Source of the DNA: Enterobacter sp. EA-1
GTDB taxonomy: Bacteria; Pseudomonadota; Gammaproteobacteria; Enterobacterales; Enterobacteriaceae
Direction: 5' to 3'
Assembly (NCBI GenBank): GCA_002886105.1
Contig: CP025776.1
Coordinates: 3,472,001-3,536,000 of the forward strand
Length of the DNA stretch: 64,000 nt
Position 1 is the first letter of the stretch. Each line of letters opens with the position of its first letter. Below the pieces are notes generated by a model. That model was not told the DNA's origin. It did not search any database and saw only the letters and a list, made by a program, of their open reading frames with translations. Position numbers and translations under genes: made by a program. Shown piece after piece: positions 43,461 through 55,844 of the stretch.

Positions 43461-44267
43461 TTACATCGAACCAAGGCGTTTTTGCGCTTGTTTGGCGCCA
43501 TCAGTACCCGAGGGTATTTACTGACCACCTGCTGGTAAACCGCTTTCGCTTTTGCGCTGTCCCCTTTGTCCTGCATAATCACGCCGACTTTAAACATCGC
43601 ATCGGGCGCTTTCGGCGACTTAGGGTAGTTCTTCACCACAGAGGCGAAGTAGTAAGCAGCGTCGTCTTTTTTACCCTTGTTGTAATTCAACTGACCGAGC
43701 CAATAGTTGGCATTCGGGATATAGGTTGAATCCGGGTATTTTTGACGAAATTCTGGAAAGCAGCGAGGGCATCGTCCGGCGGGATTTATCCTGCACCAAC
43801 GCAATCGCAGCATTGTAATCGGTATTGGCGTCGCCGCTCTGTACCGGTGCGCCAGAACTGGCCGCCCCCGTATTTGCTGCGCCGCTATCCGCCGCTGGAG
43901 CCTGAGCGGAACCACCCTGATCGCCAGAAGCTTGCTGCGTCTGACCCGCAGCAGCACCGCTACCAAGATTGTTCATTTGCAACAGGATTTGCTTCTGCTG
44001 CTCAACAACCTGATTCAGCTGATACTGGCTTTCCGGATTTGCCCACGAAGCGTATCAATATCGGCCTGATTATCAGAGAGTTGTTGCTGAAGTTGGGTTA
44101 AAGCTGACTGTGAGCATTGGAAATACGCTCGAGTTGAGTGACACGGTCTTCGACCGAGCCTGAGCCGACACTACTGATTGGCGCCTGAGCATTAGCGGCC
44201 CAGGGGGGCCGCTATGCCAACCAGTAACGACAGACTCAACAGATGATGTCTGGAAGTTACTGCTCAT
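43461..44267 (-). CDS. cpoB: CpoB (YbgF), Tol-Pal linked cell division coordinator
   Basis: Periplasmic protein, about 262 residues: signal peptide, short coiled coil (QLTQLQQQLSDNQADIDTLR-type heptads), a linker rich in Gly/Ala/Ser, and a TPR domain (NANYWLGQLNYNKGKKDDAA, FASVVKNYPKSPKAPDAMFK, DSAKAKAVYQQVVSKYP). It binds TolA and adjusts PBP1B activity. Starts MSSNFQ at 44267, 9 bases past the pal stop. Indels near 44205, 44098, 44035, 43783 and 43517; restored end GAKQAQKRLGSM, TAA 43461-43463. Confidence 0.93.
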
Positions 44268-44276
44268 GCAATTCTC

Positions 44277-44790
<514 letters not shown>

Positions 44791-44825
44791 TTCCTTGATT
44801 CCTTTTTATAATCAACTATTTATTA

Positions 44826-46112
44826 TCACAGATACGGCGACCGGTGCAGGGAATTTTACCTGTCCATCAGTTGCCGGAAGACGCGCTTTGAAACGCCCAT
44901 CTGTAGAAACCAGATTCAGCACGGATCCCATCCCCTGAGAAGAGCTGTAGATTACCATTGTGCCGTTTGGTGCCAGACTTGGCGTTTCGTCCGAGAACGT
45001 TGACGACAGAACTTGTACGCCACCCGTTACCAGATCTTGCTTAGCGATGTGTTGCTGACCACCTTCGGAGCTCACCATCACCATAAATTTACCGTCGCTG
45101 CTAACGTCAGAACTCGGGTTCTGAGAACCCTGCCGGAAATACGCTGCGCGCCACCACCGTTAACACTCACTTTATACACCTGCGGACGACCGGCCTCGGT
45201 CAGACGTAAAGGCCGGGTTCTGGCTATCCGGGAACCAGTTGGTTCGTGTTGTTGCTGCGGCCATCCGTTACGGCGAATCTGGCCAGAACCGATGTCCATC
45301 ACATAGATATTCAGGCTACCGCTTTTAGAGAGCGCAAACGCCAGCTTAGAACCGTCCGGAGAGAATGCAGGCGCACCGTTATGACGCGGGAATGAAGCAA
45401 CCTGACGGATGCTGGCATTCGCCAGAGTCTGGATAACCAGCGCGGAACGACCGCTTTCGAAGGTAACGTAAGCCAGTTTAGAGCCGTCCGGAGACCATGC
45501 AGGAGACATCAGCGGCTGCGGTGACTTGTGCACCGTGAACTGATTGTAACCATCGTAGTCGGAAACGCGCAGCTCATACGGGAACTGGCTGTTTGCAGTT
45601 TGCACCACGTAAGCGATACGGGTACGGAACGCGCCTTTAATGCCGGTCAGTTTTTCGAACACTTCATCACTGGCGGCATGGGCCGCGTAACGCAACCACT
45701 GTTTGTTCACTTTAAAGGAGTTCTGCGCCAGCACAGTACCCGGTGCGCCACCGGTATCAACCAGCTGATAAGCAACGTTGTAGCTGCCGTCAGGATTCGG
45801 GGGTTACTGACCAACGATCACTGCATCGATGCCCAGCGCCGACCATGCGGCAGGCTGAACTTCCTGAGCGCTGCCCGGCTGCTGCGGCAGACGGGAACGA
45901 TCGAGTGGATTGAATTTGCCGCTGTTGCGCAGATCTGCAGCAACAATACCGCCTGCATCTTCAGGCGCAGCGCGAGGAGCCAGCCCACTGGAATGCAACG
46001 CCAATCGGGCGTGCCGAGTCCACCGCTGGGTGATCTCGATACGTACTTCTGCATGCAGCACCGCTGCCCACAGCATCAGAAAACCAAATGCAACACGTAA
46101 TGCCTGCTTCAT
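44826..46112 (-). CDS. tolB: TolB, periplasmic Tol-Pal component
   Basis: About 430 residues: signal peptide ([20 protein letters not shown]), an amino-terminal alpha/beta domain ([20 protein letters not shown]) and a six-bladed beta-propeller ([60 protein letters not shown]). Of two ATGs, 46112 has correct spacing from GGAG. Indels near 46040, 45990, 45800, 45260, 45215, 45130 and 44855; the true end is WSPYL, TGA 44826-44828. Confidence 0.95.
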
Positions 46113-46238
46113 CATATCTCCTTATCCGGGCGGAAAACCCGCGATAATTTAGCAGAATTTTAACAAACTCAATAAGACAAAACTACCCGCGTCAGGACAC
46201 CCTTCGCACGATTTCCCTCGCAGGCTGCGAGGAAAGTG

Positions 46239-46926
46239 TAAAGGTTTGAAGTCCAGCGGCGCGAACACTTCATACTGCCGCTGGCGGCTTCTGCATTTTG
46301 CCTGTTTTGCAGCAAGCGCAGCCCGGCAAAGTGCCGGATCGCCACCTTCCGACTGAATATCTAACAGCATGCCATCAGGCGCCAGCTTGACGCGTAATGT
46401 ACAGGTTTTCCCCGCATAGGAGGAAGCGTCATAGAAGCGGCTTTCTATCGCCGATTTAATCTGCCCTGCATAGTTGATATCCGCGCCGGAAGCATTCTTA
46501 CCGGAACTTAAATCGCCAAACGGATCGTCAGCGCCTTCGGCCGCTTTCTGCGGCGGCTTTCTTGGCAGCTTATCTGCTGCTGCTTTTTATCAGCGGCTTT
46601 TCGTGCGCAATGGCGGCTTTTCAGCTTCGCTCAGCGGCATTCCTCGGCGGCTTTTCTGCTGCTGCTTTTTTGCCGGCCTGTTTAGCTTCATGCGCTCTTC
46701 TCGGCGTCAGCCTGAGGCTTTCTTCGCCTCGCCTCTGCTTTTCTTCGCATCGGCTTTTCGCGGCTTCCGCTCCGCTTTTCTGCATCGGCGGCGGCAGCCG
46801 TCGATCGCTTTTCTGTGCATCAGCGCGGCTTTTCGGCTTCGCCGCTTTGGCCTGCGTCCGCTTTCCTTTCGCATCCGCAGCCTTATCGCTCGCTTGCTTG
46901 TCGTTTTGTACGGTTGCCTTTGACAC
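46239..46926 (-). CDS. tolA: TolA, energy-transducing envelope protein, internally shortened
   Basis: GTG start at 46926 gives VSKATVQNDK, as in E. coli TolA. After the bases for codons 11-15 (lacking two bases) the sequence jumps at about 46881 into the Lys/Ala-rich coiled-coil domain. The membrane helix and the first part of domain II are missing: 688 bases remain of an expected 1.2 kb or more. The coiled-coil region (46520-46870) is full of indels. The carboxy-terminal domain is well kept: SAIESRFYDASSYAGKTCTL, KLAPDGMLLDIQSEGGDPAL, YEVFAPLDFKP. The expected stop after FKP is lost; the printed frame runs on to 46149. Confidence 0.85.
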
Positions 46927-46964
46927 TCTCGGTTCCCAAAACTGTCCGCCTGTTATGCCGGTGA

Positions 46965-48075
<1,111 letters not shown>

Positions 48076-48079
<4 letters not shown>

Positions 48080-48480
48080 TGCTTAAACTCCGCGACAATA
48101 GACTTGGGAAGCGCACGAGGCTTCATTAAGAGTGGATCAACACAGACAATCAGCACTTCAGCTTCGTTCAGCACTTTGTTCTCTGCGTTGACGATCCGCT
48201 GCACGAAAACCATTGAGGTGCCGCGCATTGATGTAACTTCCGTTTGGACTTCGAGCATGTCGTCGAGTCTGGCGGGTGCAAAATACTCCAGCGTCATTTT
48301 GCGTACCACGAAGGCGACGCGCTCAGCCAGCAGAGCCTGTTGGCTAAAGTGATGGTGGCGCAGCATCTCAGTGCGGGCTCTTTCATAAAAAGCAACGTAG
48401 CTGGCGTGGTAAACCATGCCACCGGCGTCGGTGTCTTCGTAATAGACCCGAACCGGCCATCGAAACAGCGTTGTATTCAC
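48076..48480 (-). CDS. ybgC: YbgC, acyl-CoA thioesterase of the Tol-Pal operon
   Basis: 134 residues, hotdog-fold thioesterase, intact. GTG 48480 is the start ([20 protein letters not shown]), matching E. coli, although the frame is open further upstream. Active-site Asp in [20 protein letters not shown]. Known to act on short acyl-CoAs and bind ACP. First gene before tolQ; overlaps it by GTGA. Confidence 0.95.
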
Positions 48481-48627
48481 TTTACATCCCGGTAATGCAA
48501 AAAAGTTAGAGCTTTTAAACTTCGCTACTATACGCGCGGGGAAGGTGCTTTGGAATGGGTTCAAGTAAACGGAGAGTAAAAATTTATGGGCTTTTGCAAG
48601 CCCATGAGGATAGCGGATATTTCTTAT

Positions 48628-48918
48628 TCAAAAGAAGAAAAAAATTAAACCAGCCAGCAACACCAGATCGGCAATCAGCGGGCAGAAAATCCCCTGCCAG
48701 TGAATCGCGCGTGGACGAAAGCCCACACCGTGGATCACCCCGGCGCACACTGCCCACATCAACAGCAGCCCGTGCCAGATTTCCAGTTCGCTGGTTTTGG
48801 CCGCGAATCGCGAAGGATCCCAAAAATGCAGCCCGCCAACAGTAATGCCATCACTGGAAAGGGCCCGAAGCGGGCCCTTATCCATTACCGCATACAGTTT
48901 TGCGATAATTTTATCCAT
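48628..48918 (-). CDS. ybgE: YbgE, cyd operon protein
   Basis: About 96 residues with two or three hydrophobic segments (LLLMWAVCAGVIHGVGFRP; CPLIADLVLLAGLIFFFF). Starts MDKIIAKLYAVMDKGPLRAL at 48918, overlapping cydX by ATGA. Residues 21-31 (SDGITVGGLHF) are shifted by compensating indels near 48842-48862 and should be hydrophobic. Function is not settled; the gene is conserved with cydAB. Confidence 0.92.
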   Translation of the reverse strand: MDKIIAKLYAVMDKGPLRALSSDGITVGGLHFWDPSRFAAKTSELEIWHGLLLMWAVCAGVIHGVGFRPRAIHWQGIFCPLIADLVLLAGLIFFFF

Positions 48919-49028
48919 CAGTGTTCTTCTTTCCCGGCTTTGGTCGCTTCAACGTGTTCTAGCGCCAGCGCGGTAATCTCAAAAGCACAGGCAAGAAGCG
49001 TTCCTAAAATCCATGCGAAATACCACAT
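48918..49028 (-). CDS. cydX: CydX, small subunit of cytochrome bd-I oxidase
   Basis: 36-residue membrane peptide: MWYFAWILGTLLACAFEITA and LALEHVEATKAGKEEH. It binds CydA and stabilises the haem site. The family usually reads FGVITAL or similar here, one residue longer than FEITAL, so three bases may be missing. Starts 14 bases past the cydB stop, preceded by AAGGAGCAG; overlaps ybgE (ATGA). Confidence 0.94.
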   Translation of the reverse strand: MWYFAWILGTLLACAFEITALALEHVEATKAGKEEH

Positions 49029-49042
49029 ATTCTGCTCCTTAC

Positions 49043-50184
49043 TTAGTACATAGAGTGGGTGTTGCTTTCAATGTGTTCTTTGGTGATACGACCGAACATT
49101 TTCCAGTAACACCAAATGGTGTAGAGCAGAACGATCGGCACGAACACCAGCGCCACATAGGTCATCAGGTTCAGCGTCATCTGCGTGGATGTCGCATCCC
49201 ACATGGTCAGGCTCGCTTTCAGCATCGTGCTGGACGGCATGATGAATGGGAACATCGCAATGCCCGCAGTCAGGATGATGCATGCCAGCGTCAGTGAAGA
49301 GAACACAAATGCCCATGCGGCTTTATCCAGACGCGCAGTCAGCACCGTCAACAGTGGCAGCACGACACCCAGAGCCGGTACCAGCCACAGCACAGGTGCA
49401 TCTTTAAAGTTGGTCAGCCGGGCGCCAGCCTGCAACGCCACTTCTTTTTTCAGCGGGTTAGAGGCGGCATGGTGATCGATAACAGACGTCACCACATAAC
49501 CGTCAATGCCGTAAATCACCCAAACCCCAGCCAGTGCGAAGCAAACCAGCGTAACCAGTGCGGTAATCTGCGACGTTGCGCGGACACGCAGATGCAGCTC
49601 ACCCACGGTACGCATTTGCAGATAGGTTGCCCCCTGCGTCAGAATCATCGCCACGCTGACCACGCCAGCCAGCAGGCCAAACGGGTTCAGCAACTGGAAG
49701 AAGTTACCGGTATAGAAGAGACGCATATCGTTATCGAGGTGGAACGGCACGCCCTGCAGCAGGTTGCCAAACGCCACACCAATCACCAGTGGCGGCACGA
49801 AGCTACCAATGAAAATGCCCCAGTCCCACATGCCGCGCCAGCGATTGTCTTCAATCTTCGAACGGTAATCAAAACCGACCGGACGGAAGAACAAAGATGC
49901 CAGCACGAGGATCATCGCCACATAGAAACCGGAGAAGGCCGCAGCGTAAACCATCGGCCGGGCGGCAAACAGCGCGCCACCTGCGGTGATCAGCCATACA
50001 CCGGTTGCCGTCCCAGTGCGGTGCGATGGAGTTAATCATCACACGGCGTTCGGTGTCGCCACGACCCGGGGAAGCGGGTCAACATACCCACGCCCATGTC
50101 GAAGCCATCGGTGACCGCAAAGCCAATCAGCAGAATGCCAACCAGCAGCCACCAGATAAAACGCAATACTTCATAATCAATCAT
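49043..50184 (-). CDS. cydB: CydB, cytochrome bd-I oxidase subunit II
   Basis: About 379 residues, nine membrane segments. Starts [20 protein letters not shown]-like at 50184. From 49954 leftward the protein is continuous: [60 protein letters not shown], and the end [17 protein letters not shown]. Indels near 50068 and 50007 only. TAA 49043-49045. Lies 15 bases past cydA. Confidence 0.96.
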
Positions 50185-50199
50185 TTGACGACTCCTGTC

Positions 50200-51774
50200 T
50201 TAGCGTGCCGGCTGAGAAGCCACGGTGGACTGCTCGTAGTGATAGCGACCTGTTTTCAGGCTGCTCGGCCCAAGGCGAGCAAATTTGAACATCAGGAACA
50301 CTTCCGCCACCATAAACAGCGTATAGAGGCCGCAAATCAGAATCATTGAGAACAGCAGATCGCCAACGGTTAACGACGAGTTAGCGACAGCGGTCGGCAG
50401 AACCTCACCAATCGCCCATGGCTGACGACCATACTCGGCCACAAACCAGCCTGCTTCAATGGCGATCCACGGCAACGGAATACCGTACAGCGCGGCGCGC
50501 AGGAGCCATTTTTTCTCACCGATGCGGTTACGAATCACGGTCCAGAACGAGATACCGATAATCAGCAGCATCAGCACGCCACACGCCACCATCAGGCGGA
50601 AAGCGAAATAGAGCGGCGCAACACGCGGGATAGAATCCTTGGTTGCCTGCTGGATCTGCGCATCCGTCGCGTCAGTCACGTTCGGGGTATAGCGTTTCAG
50701 CAGCAGACCATAACCGAGGTCTTTCTTCACGTTATTGAACTGGTCGCGAACAGCCTGATCGGTTGAACCGGCACGCAGTTGCTCCAGCAACTGGTACGCT
50801 TTCATACCGTTACGGATGCGTTCTTCATGCTGCACCATCAGGTCTTTCAGACCAATAACCGGGGTATCTACCGAACGGGTGGCAATAATGCCCAGCGCGT
50901 AAGGGATCTGGATAGCGAATTTGTTTTCTTGCTTATCCCTCGGTCAGGAATACCAAACAGCGTAAGGCTGCCGGCGCTGGCTGGGTTTCCCATTCAGCTT
51001 CGATAGCGGCCAGTTTGGTTTTCTGCACGTCGCCCATTTCATAACCGGATTCGTCACCCAGTACGATAACGGACAGCACCGCCGCCATACCGAAGCTGGC
51101 TGCGATAGCAAAGGAGCGTTTAGCAAATGCGATGTCGCGACCACGCAGCAGGTAGTAGGAGCTGATACCCAGAATAAAGATGGCGCCGCAGGTATAGCCC
51201 GAAGCCACAGTGTGAACAAATTTCACCTGCGCAACCGGGTTAAGCACCAGTTCGGCAAAGCTCACCATTTCCATACGCATGGTTTCCAAAGTTGAAATCA
51301 GAGGCGATAGGGTTCTGCATCCAGCCGTTGGCGACCGTGATCCACAGCGCGGACAAGTTGGAGCCCAGTGCGACCAGCCAAAGTTACTGCCATATGCTGC
51401 ACTTTGCCCAGACGATCCCAACCGAAGAAGAACAGACCTACAAATGTGGATTCGAGGAAGAAGGCCATCAGACCTTCAATGGCCAGCGGCGCACCGAAGA
51501 TATCCCCAACATAGTGAGAATAGTAAGACCAGTTAGTCCCGAACTGGGAACTCCATAGTCAGACTGGTTGCCACGCCCAGTGCAAAGTTGATACCAAACA
51601 ACTTGCCCCCAGAACTTGGTCATATCTTTATAAATCTGTTTGCCGGAAAGGACGTAGACCGTTTCCCATAATGGCCAGCAGGAACGCCATACCGAGCGTC
51701 AGTGGCACAAACAGGAAGTGGTACATCGCGGTCAAGGCAAACTGTAAGCGCGACAGTTCGACTATATCTAACAT
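50200..51774 (-). CDS. cydA: CydA, cytochrome bd-I oxidase subunit I
   Basis: Catalytic, haem-bearing subunit that oxidises ubiquinol and reduces oxygen; 522 residues. Of two ATGs, 51774 has AGGAG at 5 bases and gives [20 protein letters not shown] (haem b595 ligand His19). Q-loop region and [16 protein letters not shown] end are visible, with [20 protein letters not shown] and [13 protein letters not shown]. Indels near 51655, 51610, 51545, 51395, 51290 and 50935. Promoter region to the right carries an FNR box. Confidence 0.96.
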
Positions 51775-52105
51775 CATGACTCCTTGCTCATCGCATGAAG
51801 ACTCCGAGAGTAAACCCCAAAGGTGAGGTCCACACGCATGCCCCAATACAAATTTGTTGCACCCTTTTAATCACCATCCTGAAAAGCGTGGACGATGAAT
51901 GAAACAAGTTACAACCAGTTAAGAAAAAATCTAATTGATCTCTCGAATATATTACTCCGCAAAACCCTTACAATAAAAAAGGTTTTTATTGCCTTTGTTT
52001 TACGTTTTTCGACAGTGATCAATTTATAGCGAATTTACCAGTTTTCAGCCAATTTGATCGGCGACAATTTAACGATTTTTGATGCTTTTTCCAAGCTTTT
52101 AAATA

Positions 52106-52119
52106 TTGATTTAAATCAA
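52106..52119. promoter_or_regulatory. FNR box upstream of cydA
   Basis: TTGAT-TTAA-ATCAA is a perfect FNR palindrome, 330 bases before the cydA start, within the AT-rich promoter region. FNR and ArcA jointly control cydAB in E. coli. Confidence 0.82.
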
Positions 52120-52412
52120 TATTATTCTTCATTGTTAATTTTGTATATATCGTGTCTGCACGGTAAAAACCATGTTAACGACATGTTCATTTTAGCGTCA
52201 TTAATAGTTATCAATTGACGAATAAAGATAAATATTGGCGAGGTAATTTAACGTTGGTCGGCAAAAGAGAACGAAGACGTTTCAGGCCTTAATTCATCGT
52301 CTGACGAAAATTAATCTTATTTACCGCCTCGCTTATTTCACAATTATTTTACCCACTCAATTAACATACTTAACACCGCGAGGTGATTATTTGAAGAAGC
52401 TCGCATGCCGTC

Positions 52413-52436
52413 AAAAAGGCCGCTACGGGAGCGGCC
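52413..52436 (-). terminator. sucABCD terminator
   Basis: On the minus strand GGCCGCT-CCCGT-AGCGGCC-TTTTT: 7-bp GC stem, 5-base loop, T5 tail, 57 bases past the sucD stop. Confidence 0.9.
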
Positions 52437-52492
52437 AACCATGTCGAATGGATTTTCTGCTCCCTGAGGGGAGCTATAGATTTTACTTAACA
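52413..52492 (-). ncRNA. sdhX: Candidate SdhX-type 3'UTR small RNA
   Basis: E. coli makes the small RNA SdhX (RybD) by processing of the sucD 3' untranslated region. Here the same place holds about 80 bases with a first hairpin GCTCCC/GGGAGC (52459-52474), a single-stranded A/T-rich part and the intrinsic terminator. Identity rests on position and layout; no sequence comparison was possible. Confidence 0.45.
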
Positions 52493-53345
52493 GATTTCAG
52501 CGCTTCGCCGATGTCAGCCGGTTGCGAACGGTTTTCACGCCTGCGGCTTCCAGCGGCAAATTTCTCATCTGCCGTGCCTTTACCACCCGCGATAATTGCC
52601 CTGCGTGGCCCATACGTTTGCCTTTCGGCGCGGTGACGCCAGCGATGTAGCCAACAACCGGTTTGGTCACGTGATCTTTGATATACGCCGCCGCTTCTTC
52701 TTCCGCGCTGCCGCCGATTTCACCGATCATCACGATGGCTTCCGTCTGCGGATCGTTCTGGAACAGTTTCAGGATATCGATAAAGTTGGAGCCCGGGATA
52801 GGGTCGCCACCGATACCGACACAGGTGGACTGGCCGAAACCGTAATCTGTGGTCTGTTTTACCGCTTCATAGGTCAGCGTACCGGAGCGGGAAACAATGC
52901 CCACTTTCCGGCTGGTGAATGTGGCCCGGCATAATGCCGATTTTGCACTCGCCCGGCGTGATCACACCCGGGCAGTTCGGGCCAATCATACGTACGCCGG
53001 CTTCATCCAGTTTCACTTTTACCGTCAGCATATCCAGCGTCGGGATACCTTCAGTAATGGTAATGATCAGTTTGATGCCCGCATCGATAGCTTCGAGGAT
53101 CGAGTCTTTACAGAACGGCGCCGGAACGTAAATCACGCTCGCGGTTGCGCCCGTGGCTTCAACGGCTTCGCGCACGGTATTAAATACCGGCAAACCCAGG
53201 TGCGTGGTGCCGCCTTTACCCGGCGTTACACCGCCAACCATCTGCGTACCATAGGCAATGGCCTGCTCGGAGTGGAAAGTCCCCCCGGCTGCCGGTGAAG
53301 CCCTCGGCAGATAACTTTGGTGTTCTTATCAATCAAAACAGACAT
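52493..53345 (-). CDS. sucD: SucD, succinyl-CoA synthetase alpha subunit
   Basis: CoA-binding, phosphohistidine subunit; about 289 residues. Starts [16 protein letters not shown] at 53345. Seen: [60 protein letters not shown], and MGHAGQL (catalytic His246 in the GHAGA motif, next to an indel). Indels near 53300, 52905, 52595 and 52520. TAA 52493-52495. Overlaps sucC (TAATG). Confidence 0.95.
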
Positions 53346-54503
53346 TATTTCCCTCCACTGCGGCAACAACCTGCTGTGCTGCATCCGTCAGACTTTTCGC
53401 TGCGATAATATTCAGGCCGCTATCCGCCAGACGTTTTGCGCCCAGCTCAGCGTTGTTGCCTTCCAGACGCACAACGACCGGTACGTTTACGCCAACCTCT
53501 TCCAACCGCACCGATAATGCCGTCAGCAATCAGGTCGCAACGCACGATGCCGCCGAAAATATTCACCAGCACCGCTTTCACGTTCTCATCGGACAGGATG
53601 ATTTTAAACGCCTCGGTAACGCGCTCTTTGGTCGCACCGCCACCTACGTCGAGGAAGTTCGCCGGTTCGCCGCCGTGCAGTTTAACGATATCCATGGTGC
53701 CCATAGCCGTGCCCGCGCCGTTAACCATGCAGCCGATGTTGCCATCCAGCGCTACGTAGTTCAGTTCCCAGTGTGCCGCCTGCGCTTCACGCGGGTCTTC
53801 CTGCGACTGGTCACGCATTTCGCGCAGTTCCGGCTGGCGGAACAGTGCGTTGCCATCAGCGCCCAGTTTGCCGTCGAGGCAAATCAGATCGCCCTGCTTG
53901 GTGATAACCAGCGGGTTGATTTCAATCAGCGCCAGATCGCGCTCAAGGAAAATGGTCGCCGTGCCCATGAAAATTTTGGTGAACTGCTGAACCTGTTTAC
54001 CTTCCAGACCCAGTTTAAACGCCAGATCGCGTCCCTGATACGGCATCGGGCCGGTCAGCGGATCAATCGCGGTTTTGTGGATCAGGTGCGGGGTCTCTTC
54101 CGCCACTTTTTCGATTTCCACGCCACCTTCTGTTGGAAGCCATGAACACCACGCGGCGGGAGCTACGGTCAACCACCGCGCCCAGATACAGCTCTTTGCC
54201 GATATCGGTCGCCGCTTCCACCAGAATCTGGTTGACCGGCTGGCCATTCGCGTCCGTTTGGTAGGTCACAAGGCGTTTACCCAGCCAGTTTTCCGCAAAT
54301 GCGCGAATATCTTCTTTGCTGTTGACGACTTTTACGCCGCCCGCTTTACCACGGCCGCCGGCATGGACTGCATTTACGAGGCCAGCGCCAATTTTGGAGG
54401 CCGCTTCTTCTGCTTCACGCGGGGTACTGCAGGCGTAACCAACCGGAGTCGGCAGACCTGACCGGGCAAAAAGCTGTTTCGCCTGATACTCGTGTAAGTT
54501 CAT
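53345..54503 (-). CDS. sucC: SucC, succinyl-CoA synthetase beta subunit
   Basis: ATP-grasp subunit, 388 residues. Starts [20 protein letters not shown] at 54503. [60 protein letters not shown] and [19 protein letters not shown] are clear. Indels near 54140, 53505 and 53352; the last hides the true stop TAA 53345-53347 after AAVEGK. Confidence 0.95.
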
Positions 54504-54603
54504 GTGTTCTATCCATCCTTCATTTAATTTGTCACGCCGGATGACGGCTTACAAAGCAGGTGTTCGTTATAAACCCGGTGAACGCGTCACCGGGCAAAGG
54601 ACA

Positions 54604-55830
54604 CTACACGTCCAGCAGCAGACGCGTTGGATCTTCCAGCAACTCTTTAATCGCCACCGGAAGCCAACGGATTCGCGGCCATCAATCAGACGGTGATCGT
54701 AAGAGAGCGCCGGTGTACATCATTGGCAGGATCTCAACCTTGCCATCCACCGCCATCGGGCGATCTTTTGATGGCATGCATGCCGAGGATTGCGCTCTGC
54801 GGCGGGTTGATAATTGGTGTAGACATCAGGGAGCCAAACACACCACCGTTGGTGATCGTGAAGTTACCGCCAGTCAGGTCATCAACGGTCAGTTTGCCGT
54901 CACGCCCTTTCACCGCCAGCTCTTTGATTTTCTTCTCGATGTCTGCCATACCCAGCGTATCCACATCACGCAGCACCGGTGTTACCAGCCACGCGGGGTA
55001 GAGACCGCCATACTGACGTCGAAATAGTTGTGATACACAACATCATCGCCATCAATGGATGCGTTCACTTCCGGATAGCGTTTCAGCGCTTCAACAACCG
55101 CTTTCACGTAGAACGACATAAAGCCCAGACGGATACCGTGACGTTTCTCGAACGCGTCACCGTACTGCTTACGCAGATCCATAATCGGCTTCCATGTTGA
55201 CTTCGTTAAAGGTGGTCAGCATCGCGGTGGAGTTTTTCGCTTCCAGCAGACGCTCAGCCACACGTTTACGCAGGCGCGTCATTGGCACGCGTTTTTCCGT
55301 GCGGCCAGCCAGTTGTGGTGCTGGCGCGCTTGCCGGAGCGGCGGCCGGTTTGCTCTCTTCTTTCTTCGCCGGGGCTTTCGCCAGATGTTTTTCCACATCT
55401 TCGCGAGTGATACGACCGCCCACGCCAGAGCCGGTGATCGCACTGGCTTCGAGGTTGTGTTCAGCCAGCAGGCGACGGATAGCCGGGCTCAGCGCATCGT
55501 TGGTTTGCTCTTCCAGCGATGCCTGCTGGCGCTGCGCAGGGGTAGACTCTTTGGCTTCCGATTTGGCGCTGCTCTCTTTGCCAGAGCTGTTGCCTTCACG
55601 CAGGCGACCCAGATCTGACGCGAGGTGACCGTTGTCCCTCATCTTCCAGTACGGCATCCAGGATGCCGTCCGCCGACGCCGGTACTTCCAGTACCACTTT
55701 GTCAGTCTCGATTTCTACCAGTACTTCATCGCGTTGGACGCTATCGCCCGGTTTTTTTGTGCCAGTTGCAACAGTCGCATCAGCAACGGACTCCAGGCAG
55801 GTCGGGAACAAGAATATCTACGCTACTCAT
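54604..55830 (-). CDS. sucB: SucB, dihydrolipoyl succinyltransferase (E2 of 2-oxoglutarate dehydrogenase)
   Basis: About 405 residues. Lipoyl domain with [18 protein letters not shown] (lipoyl-lysine in DKV), an Ala/Pro/Lys-rich linker, peripheral-subunit binding domain ([20 protein letters not shown]) and catalytic domain ([40 protein letters not shown]). The catalytic HxxxDG near the end (YDHRLIDGR) is split by indels near 54700. Others near 55770, 55640, 55190 and 55000. TAG 54604-54606. Confidence 0.95.
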
Positions 55831-55844
55831 TATTTATCCTTTAT

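Larger units (their letters stand above)
51775..52492. other. cydA-sucD intergenic region (718 bases)
   Basis: The right-hand 100 bases (52392-52492) are the sucD 3' untranslated region with a terminator. The rest, 51785-52390, is unusually AT-rich and is the cydA control region: a perfect FNR box at 52106, GTTAAT-type ArcA-like motifs near 52135 and 52171 and several TATAAT-like hexamers. E. coli K-12 has mngR-mngA-mngB in this gap; no trace is seen. Confidence 0.75.

Noticed and set aside
52391-52636. 81-codon open frame on the plus strand at the sucD 3' end
   Set aside because: Antisense to the sucD terminator and end; no coding signs.
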